Source: Burkholderiales bacterium (GTDB lineage Bacteria > Pseudomonadota > Gammaproteobacteria > Burkholderiales > Burkholderiaceae_E). Taken from it: a stretch of 39,716 bases of DNA. The position numbers and the translations under genes were made by a program. Below the pieces are notes generated by a model. It was not told the origin of the DNA. It did not search any database and saw nothing but the letters and a program-made list of their open reading frames with translations. The stretch lies in NCBI GenBank assembly GCA_020248665.1, contig JADCHE010000109.1, forward strand, positions 1 to 39,716. Reading direction: 5' to 3'. Each line of letters opens with the position of its first letter. Within the stretch, counting starts at the first letter, position 1. This document shows positions 34,655-39,716 of this stretch, one piece after another.

Positions 34655-36541
34655 ATGGCGAGTTCAGCACCGGCGGTACGTGGCGCGGCCGCGCACGCAC
34701 CGATGACCGCGGAGGAGAAGAAGGTCGTCTTCGCTTCTTCGCTCGGCACCATCTTCGAGTGGTACGACTTCTACCTGTTCGGCGCGATGGCCACCATCAT
34801 CGCCAAGAACTTCTTCTCGGGCCTCGACGAGCAGACGCGGCTGATCTTCGTGCTGCTCGCGTTCGCCGCGGGCTTCGCGGTACGGCCCTTCGGCGCGATC
34901 GTGTTCGGCCGGCTCGGCGACCTGGTCGGGCGCAAGTACACCTTCCTGGTCACCATCCTGCTGATGGGCGTGGCGACCTTCATCACCGGCATCCTGCCGA
35001 CGTACGCGTCGATCGGCATCTGGGCGCCGATCATCCTGATCGTGCTGAGGCTGCTGCAGGGCCTCGCGCTTGGCGGCGAGTACGGCGGCGCGGCGACCTA
35101 CGTCGCCGAGCACGCGCCAGATGGCCGTCGCGGCTTCTACACCTCGTGGATCCAGACGACCGCGACGGTCGGCCTGATGATCGCGCTGCTGGTGATCCTG
35201 GGCACGCGCACCTACGTCGGCGAGGCGGCGTTCGCCGACTGGGGCTGGCGCATCCCGTACCTCGTGTCGATCGTGCTGCTCGCGATCTCGGTGTGGATCC
35301 GGATGCAGCTCCACGAGTCGCCCGCCTTCGCGAAGATGAAGGCCGAGGGCAAGACCTCGAAGGCGCCGCTGTCCGAGTCGTTCGGCCAGTGGAAGAACCT
35401 GAAGATCGTGATCCTGGCGCTGGTGGGCCTGACCGCGGGCCAGGCGGTGGTCTGGTACACCGGCCAGTTCTACACGCTGTTCTTCCTCGAGCGGATGGCG
35501 AAGGTCGACGGCGCGACGGCCAACATCCTGGTCGCCACCTCGCTGATCCTCGGCACCCCGTTCTTCGTGCTGTTCGGCTGGCTGTCGGACAAGATCGGCC
35601 GCAAGCCGATCATCATGGCCGGCCTCCTGATCGCCGCGCTCACGTACTTCCCGCTGTTCAAGGCGCTCACGCACTACGCGAACCCGGCGCTCGAGACCGC
35701 GCAGCAGAAGTCGCCGATCAGGGTGAGCGCCGATCCGGCGAACTGCTCGTTCCAGTTCAACCCGACCGGCACCGCGAAGTTCACCAACTCGTGCGACGTC
35801 GCCAAGGCGGCGCTCGCCGCGGGCGGCCTGAACTACACGAACGTCGCGGCGCCCTCGGGCACCGTCGCGCAGATCACGATCGGCGACACGGTGATCGCGT
35901 CGTTCGACGCGAAGGCGCCGAACGCGAAGGAGGAGTCCGCGCGCTTCAGGAAGGAACTCGACGCGGCGATCAAGGCGGCCGGCTATCCGACGAAGGCCGA
36001 CCCGGCGCAGATGAACAAGCCGATGATCATCCTGGTGCTGTTCATCATGGTGGTCTACGTGACGATGGTCTACGGCCCGATCGCCGCGATGCTCGTCGAG
36101 ATGTTCCCGACCAGGATCCGCTACACGTCGATGTCGTTGCCGTATCACATCGGCAACGGCTGGTTCGGCGGCTTCCTGCCGGCGACCGCGTTCGCGATCG
36201 TGGCTGCCCAGGGCGACATCTACTCGGGCCTGTGGTATCCGATCGTGATCGCACTGGTGACCTTCGCGATCGGCATGCTGTTCGTGCGCGAGACCAAGGA
36301 CCGCGACATCTACGACGGCGAGGGCTCGCCGCGTCCGTTGCAGTCCGCCGCCGACGTTGCGGCCGGTACGGCGGCGTCCAGGTCCTCGATGGGCAAGCTG
36401 ATCGTCGGCTTCGTCGTGCTCGCGGCGCTGGTCATCTTCGTGATGAACCGCGGCGGTCACGTCGAGATGGGCGGCGAGCACGCCGGCCAGGAGGCGATGA
36501 AGGGCGGCGCCGAGACCCACAAGGCCGCGCCGGTGAAGTGA
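34655..36541 (+). CDS. MFS metabolite:proton symporter (MHS family) with periplasmic insert
   Basis: The 628-residue inner-membrane carrier has MHS-type marks: FEWYDFYLFGAMATII (34-49), RPFGAIVFGRLGDLVGRK (77-94), LQGLALGGEYGG and a second motif A, WLSDKIGRKP, near 309-318. AGGGAGA at 34641-34647 sets the ATG at 34655; an earlier in-frame start would add 28 unlike residues. Between TM9 and TM10 (about 340-455) lies an extra hydrophilic segment of about 115 residues, predicted periplasmic, with Cys364 and Cys380. A thirteenth hydrophobic helix near the C-terminus (about 585-605) precedes a short His/Glu/Lys-rich tail. Family substrates include dicarboxylates, proline, shikimate and aromatic acids; the one used here is unknown. 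It is transcribed alone and convergent with the SDR gene. Confidence 0.88.
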   Translation: MASSAPAVRGAAAHAPMTAEEKKVVFASSLGTIFEWYDFYLFGAMATIIAKNFFSGLDEQTRLIFVLLAFAAGFAVRPFGAIVFGRLGDLVGRKYTFLVTILLMGVATFITGILPTYASIGIWAPIILIVLRLLQGLALGGEYGGAATYVAEHAPDGRRGFYTSWIQTTATVGLMIALLVILGTRTYVGEAAFADWGWRIPYLVSIVLLAISVWIRMQLHESPAFAKMKAEGKTSKAPLSESFGQWKNLKIVILALVGLTAGQAVVWYTGQFYTLFFLERMAKVDGATANILVATSLILGTPFFVLFGWLSDKIGRKPIIMAGLLIAALTYFPLFKALTHYANPALETAQQKSPIRVSADPANCSFQFNPTGTAKFTNSCDVAKAALAAGGLNYTNVAAPSGTVAQITIGDTVIASFDAKAPNAKEESARFRKELDAAIKAAGYPTKADPAQMNKPMIILVLFIMVVYVTMVYGPIAAMLVEMFPTRIRYTSMSLPYHIGNGWFGGFLPATAFAIVAAQGDIYSGLWYPIVIALVTFAIGMLFVRETKDRDIYDGEGSPRPLQSAADVAAGTAASRSSMGKLIVGFVVLAALVIFVMNRGGHVEMGGEHAGQEAMKGGAETHKAAPVK

Positions 36542-36565
36542 CCGGCCGGGACGACTGACGGTTCC

Positions 36566-36602
36566 GGGCTCCGACTCCGCGCCGAGAAGCGGAGCGGGGC
36601 CC
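36566..36602. terminator. Convergent hairpin between MFS and SDR genes
   Basis: GGGCTCC (36566-36572) pairs with GGGGCCC (36596-36602, one G-U), and CTCCGC (36575-36580) with GCGGAG (36589-36594), giving a 13-pair stem with a small internal loop and an 8-base loop. It lies 25 bases after the MFS stop and 35 bases from the SDR stop. A further 16-base perfect palindrome follows at 36615-36630. No T tract is seen. Confidence 0.5.
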
Positions 36603-36636
36603 GTTCGTGTCGGCCGGCCGGCGCCGGCCGCGTCGA

Positions 36637-37398
36637 TCAGGGCATGTACTGCCCGCCGTTGACCTCGAGGATCTGGCCGGTCACGTAGCCCGACAGCCGC
36701 TCGGAGGCGAAGTACACGAACGCACCGACGCATTCGTCGGCGGTGCCGAGTCGCGCCATCGGGATCGTGAGCCGCATCGACTCGAGCTGCTCGGGCGTCG
36801 AGAACTTCTCGTGGAACGGCGTCGTGATGACGCCCGGAGAGACCGCGTTGACGCGGATGCGGTCCTTCGCGAGCTCCTTGGCGAGGCCGCGCGTCGCGCT
36901 GCTGACGAAGGCCTTCGAGCCCGCGTAGATCGAGGCGCCCGGGCCGCCGCCGTGGCGCGCGGCGATCGAGGTCACGAAGATCACGTTGCCGCCGCCCTGC
37001 GCCCGCATGATCGGCACCGCCGCCGAGGTCGCGGCGAGCGCCGAGCGCACGTTGACGTCGACGACGTCGTCGAAGATCTCGTCGGTGAACTGGTCGATCG
37101 GCACGCGCCTGACCAGCGCGCCGGCGTTGTTGACCAGGATGTCGAGGCGTCCGAAGCGCTTCGCGGTCTCGGCGACGAGGCCGCGCATCGCGTCCGACGA
37201 ATGCGCGTCGGCGCGCGCGGTGAACGCCTCGCCGCCGGCGGCGCGCACGTCGGCGGCCACCTGCTCGGCGGCATCGCCGCTCGCGAAGTAGTGGACCGCG
37301 ACCTTCATGCCGAGGCGGCCGAATTCCCGCGCGACCGCCGCGCCGATGCCGGTGGAGGCGCCGGTGACGAGCGCGACCTTGCCCTTCAGATCATCCAT
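36637..37398 (-). CDS. Short-chain dehydrogenase/reductase (SDR)
   Basis: This 253-residue classical SDR has the cofactor motif TGASTGIG (13-20), NNAG, the catalytic Ser in VTSIAA, YAGSK (Tyr-x3-Lys) and the C-terminal PMARLGTADECVGAFVYFASERLSGYVTGQ block. It resembles 3-oxoacyl-ACP reductase/glucose dehydrogenase-type SDRs; the substrate is open. Its ATG lies 8 bases inside the end of tctA, so it is the last gene of a tctC-tctB-tctA-SDR operon. The enzyme may oxidise or reduce the imported carboxylic acid. Confidence 0.9.
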   Translation of the reverse strand: MDDLKGKVALVTGASTGIGAAVAREFGRLGMKVAVHYFASGDAAEQVAADVRAAGGEAFTARADAHSSDAMRGLVAETAKRFGRLDILVNNAGALVRRVPIDQFTDEIFDDVVDVNVRSALAATSAAVPIMRAQGGGNVIFVTSIAARHGGGPGASIYAGSKAFVSSATRGLAKELAKDRIRVNAVSPGVITTPFHEKFSTPEQLESMRLTIPMARLGTADECVGAFVYFASERLSGYVTGQILEVNGGQYMP

Positions 37399-38881
37399 GG
37401 ACGGTCCTCGTTCCCTTGAGCGACTTGGCGAGCCACCACGCCCAGATGAGGACGGTGCACGCGCCGAGCACGCCCGCGATGGGACGCTCGAAGAACGCGG
37501 TCAGGCGGCCGTCCGCCTTGACGAGCGAGCTGAAGAAGTGCTCCTCGAGCATCGTGCCGAGCACGACGCCGAGGATCGTCGGCGCGACCGGGAAGCCCCA
37601 GCGCTCCATGAAGAACGCCACGACGCCGGCGATGACCATCACGATCACGCCAAAGAGCGTGTTGTTGATCGCGAAGCTGCCTACGATGCAGAACAGCAGG
37701 ATGATTGGCATCAGGATCTCGCCCGGGATGCGGAGGAGCTGCTTGGCGACCTTGATCGCCAACCAGCCGAGCGGCAGCATCAGCAACTGAGCGAGCAGGA
37801 ACACGATGAACACCGCGTAGATGTTCTGCGGGTTGTCGACGAACAGCGTCGGGCCCGGGTTCATGTTCTTCAGGTACAGCACGCCGATCGCGATCGCGGT
37901 GATCGAGTCGCCCGGGATGCCGAAGACCAGCGCGGGGATCCACGCGCCGCCGAGCGCCGAGTTGTTCGCCGCGCCCGACTCGACGATACCCTCGACGTGG
38001 CCGGTGCCGAACTTCTCCGGCTCCTTCGAGAACTTCTTCGACATGCCGTAGGACATCCACGCGGCGATGTCGGCGCCAGCGCCCGGCAGCGCGCCGATCG
38101 CGGTGCCGAGCGCCGAGCCGCGCAGCAGCTGGACCGGGTACTTCTTCACCAGGCCCCACATGCCGGCGAACACGTTGCCGAACGGCTTGTCGGTACCGAG
38201 CACCGGGCGCTCGACCTGAGTCGCGTAGCGCAGCACCTCGGAGATCGCGAACATCCCGATCATCAGCGGGATCAGCGGGATCCCGCCGGTCAGGTCGGCG
38301 TTGCCGAACGTGTAGCGCGGAAACGCGGCCGGGTTCTCCAGGCCCACGATCGACACCAGCAGCCCGAGCAGCAGCGACATGCAGCCCTTCAGCGGGTCGG
38401 TCCCGGCGATGAAGATCGCGCAGGTGAAACCGAGCATCACCAGCCAGAAGTACTCGAAGGAGCTGAACTTCAGCGCGATCTCGGCGAGCGCCGGCGCGGC
38501 GACGACCAGCACGAGCGTGCCGAAGATGCCGCCGAGCACCGAGAACACCAGGCCCGAGCCGAGCGCGATCTCGGCCTTGCCCTGGCGTGTCAGCAGGTAC
38601 GCCTCGTCGGTGTAGGCCGCCGAGGCCGGCGTGCCGGGCATCCGCAGCAGCGCGCTCGGGATGTCGCCCGAGAAGATCGCCATCGCGGTCGCGGTGACGA
38701 TCGCCGCGACCGCGGGGATCGGCGGCATGAAGAAGGTGACCGGCACCAGCAGCGCGGTCGCCATCGTCGCGGTGAGCCCCGGGATCGCGCCGACGAACAG
38801 CCCGAAGAGCGCCGACAGCAGGATCACCAGCAGGACGTAGGGCTGGAACACCAGCCCGAATGCGGCGACGATGGGGTCCAT
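37391..38881 (-). CDS. tctA: Tripartite tricarboxylate transporter, large permease subunit
   Basis: The 496-residue inner-membrane protein has about 11-12 hydrophobic segments and the TctA pattern: GAIPGLTATMATALLVPVTF near the N-terminus, GDIPSALLRMPGTPASAAY and GALPGAGADIAAWMSY in the second half. These are the two inverted Gly-Pro-rich repeats of the family. With TctB and the binding protein TctC it forms an ion-driven importer of citrate or other carboxylates. It starts 25 bases after tctB ends and overlaps the SDR gene. Confidence 0.94.
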   Translation of the reverse strand: MDPIVAAFGLVFQPYVLLVILLSALFGLFVGAIPGLTATMATALLVPVTFFMPPIPAVAAIVTATAMAIFSGDIPSALLRMPGTPASAAYTDEAYLLTRQGKAEIALGSGLVFSVLGGIFGTLVLVVAAPALAEIALKFSSFEYFWLVMLGFTCAIFIAGTDPLKGCMSLLLGLLVSIVGLENPAAFPRYTFGNADLTGGIPLIPLMIGMFAISEVLRYATQVERPVLGTDKPFGNVFAGMWGLVKKYPVQLLRGSALGTAIGALPGAGADIAAWMSYGMSKKFSKEPEKFGTGHVEGIVESGAANNSALGGAWIPALVFGIPGDSITAIAIGVLYLKNMNPGPTLFVDNPQNIYAVFIVFLLAQLLMLPLGWLAIKVAKQLLRIPGEILMPIILLFCIVGSFAINNTLFGVIVMVIAGVVAFFMERWGFPVAPTILGVVLGTMLEEHFFSSLVKADGRLTAFFERPIAGVLGACTVLIWAWWLAKSLKGTRTVHG

Positions 38882-38906
38882 GAGGGGGCGCGGGCGGTGC
38901 GCCGCG

Positions 38907-39368
38907 CTAGTAGAGGACGGGCACGAGGCCCCAGGGCAGGGGGACCTTGAGCAGCTTGTAGAAGGCGAGGTGCACCGCGATCGCCGCGACGACCGACCAT
39001 CCGATCGCGCGGCCCCAGCCGACCCGCAAGGTCCGCAGCGCCACGAGCAGCGACAGCGGCGCGACGATCAGGTACCCGAGCGCATCGGACGCGGCGACGT
39101 AGAGCACGATCGACGCGAGGATGCCGAACGCCGGTGCGATCCGCTCGGCGGCCGCCGGCGCCGCCGGCTCGGCGGCATAGCGCGCGGCGCGCGTGCTCCG
39201 CAGCACCAGCAGCAACCCGCAGACGAAGAGCCCGACCGCGACGATCCCCGGCAGCGTCGACGCACCGAGCTTCTGGCCGGGGACGTTCGGGAAGCTGCGC
39301 GAGGACCAGAACACCGCGACCGCGAGCAGTGCGATCACGGCGCCGACCGCGCGGTCGACGACGCGCAC
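38907..39368 (-). CDS. tctB: Tripartite tricarboxylate transporter, small permease subunit
   Basis: This 153-residue membrane protein has four hydrophobic segments, as expected for TctB: about 5-22, 40-57, 80-112 (two close helices) and 120-137. FPNVPGQKLGASTLPGIVAVGL is the typical region after the first helix. It begins at a GTG at 39368, 8 bases after the tctC stop. A poorly conserved Ala/Pro/Glu linker lies at about 64-75. Confidence 0.88.
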   Translation of the reverse strand: MRVVDRAVGAVIALLAVAVFWSSRSFPNVPGQKLGASTLPGIVAVGLFVCGLLLVLRSTRAARYAAEPAAPAAAERIAPAFGILASIVLYVAASDALGYLIVAPLSLLVALRTLRVGWGRAIGWSVVAAIAVHLAFYKLLKVPLPWGLVPVLY

Positions 39369-39376
39369 GAGCAGCC

Positions 39377-39716
39377 CTACTTGACGATGCCGACGGCGGT
39401 CATCACCGCCTTCATGTCGGCGTCACCCTTCGCCATGAACCTGCCGAACTCCTCGCCGGTGCCCCAGATGACGCCGAAGCCGCGCGAGGCCATGAACTCC
39501 TGGTACTCCTTGCTGTCGTAGACCTTCTTCAGCGCTGTCTCGAGCCGCGTGCGGATGTCGGCGGGCAGCCCCTTCGGCGCGGCCACGCCGCGCCACGCGC
39601 CGGTGCCCCAGCCGGAGCCGGTCGCCTCCTTGAGCGTCGGCACGTTCGGGTACAGCGTGGCGCGCCTGTCGGCCATGATCGCGAGCGAGCGGACCTTGCC
39701 CGCGTCGATCAGCGAG
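39377..39716 (-). CDS. Tripartite tricarboxylate transporter binding protein (Bug/TctC family), C-terminal part
   Basis: Only the last 112 or so residues are in the window; the gene continues beyond the right edge. The visible end reads LIDAGKVRSLAIMADRRATLYPNVPTLKEATG, which should be seen in two parts: the common Bug-family GKVRxLA strand and the PNVPT turn. It then has WRGVAAPKGLPADIRTRLETALKKV and ends VGIVK. Bug proteins capture carboxylates in the periplasm for TctAB. The full ORF is open to 39716 with no start needed at the internal Met (39676). Confidence 0.88.
   Translation of the reverse strand, partial: SLIDAGKVRSLAIMADRRATLYPNVPTLKEATGSGWGTGAWRGVAAPKGLPADIRTRLETALKKVYDSKEYQEFMASRGFGVIWGTGEEFGRFMAKGDADMKAVMTAVGIVK

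Noticed and set aside
36615-36630. 16-base perfect palindrome CGGCCGGCGCCGGCCG
   Set aside because: Low-complexity GC repeat between convergent genes; it may add to termination but does not stand out as a site.
34664-36733. 689-codon minus-strand frame opposite the MFS gene
   Set aside because: Composition is a His/Arg/Asp-rich antisense shadow with no domain pattern, while the plus strand is a clear transporter.

Overview
The window is uniformly GC-rich (G/C-ending codons throughout, short intergenic gaps, many ATGA/GTGA overlaps) and looks like the chromosome of an aerobic betaproteobacterium of the order Burkholderiales. The order is inferred from the purC and purE-purK-Sua5 gene order, a benzoyl-CoA epoxidase (box) cluster with a BoxR regulator, a tripartite tricarboxylate (Tct) transporter, a sulfite reductase-DUF934-CobA operon and a SpecificRecomb-family gene. 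No genus can be named from the sequence alone. No rRNA, tRNA, CRISPR array, phage or insertion sequence was seen.

Layout. 1-5244: a partial serine hydrolase (minus), divergent purC, a secreted fasciclin protein (minus), then the purE-purK-Sua5 operon. 5393-8166: two tandem paralogous lipoprotein lipases. 8224-16337: the box cluster for aerobic benzoate breakdown by CoA thioesters. An alpha/beta hydrolase and benzoate-CoA ligase run leftward. BoxR (XRE plus shikimate-kinase-like) and boxC-boxB-boxA run rightward. Five TGCA-N6-TGC-type sites sit on the control regions. 16480-19485: sulfite/nitrite reductase, DUF934 and uroporphyrinogen-III methyltransferase, which together give sulfite reduction and its sirohaem cofactor.

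19609-21613 is a decaying stretch: a GGDEF remnant followed by a SpecificRecomb-family pseudogene with lost segments and frameshifts. 21704-27616 is a BMP-type nucleoside/base ABC importer (binding protein, double ATPase, two permeases) ending in a CodA-like cytosine deaminase. 27766-31666 is an acyl-CoA module: AMP-forming ligase, thiolase, DUF35 Zn-ribbon protein and crotonase, with a REP-like element inside it. 31721-33124 holds uracil phosphoribosyltransferase and a phosphoesterase. 33218-34554 is a broken kinase/universal-stress-protein fusion behind an FNR-like box. 34655-36541 is an MFS symporter with an unusual periplasmic insert. 36637-39716 (minus) is tctC(partial)-tctB-tctA followed by an SDR dehydrogenase.

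How the parts may work together. The box enzymes convert benzoate to benzoyl-CoA, epoxidise it and open the ring. boxD (the semialdehyde dehydrogenase) is not in the window, so the pathway needs genes elsewhere. The ABC importer, deaminase and Upp could form a pyrimidine salvage route from cytosine to uracil to UMP. The ligase/thiolase/DUF35/crotonase set looks like degradation of an unidentified acid and is the least explained catabolic unit here. I do not see a clearly new defence or mobile system. The most informative leads are the BoxR operator layout, the 10-C tract at the start of the benzoate-CoA ligase, the thiolase-DUF35 module and the three degenerate genes.
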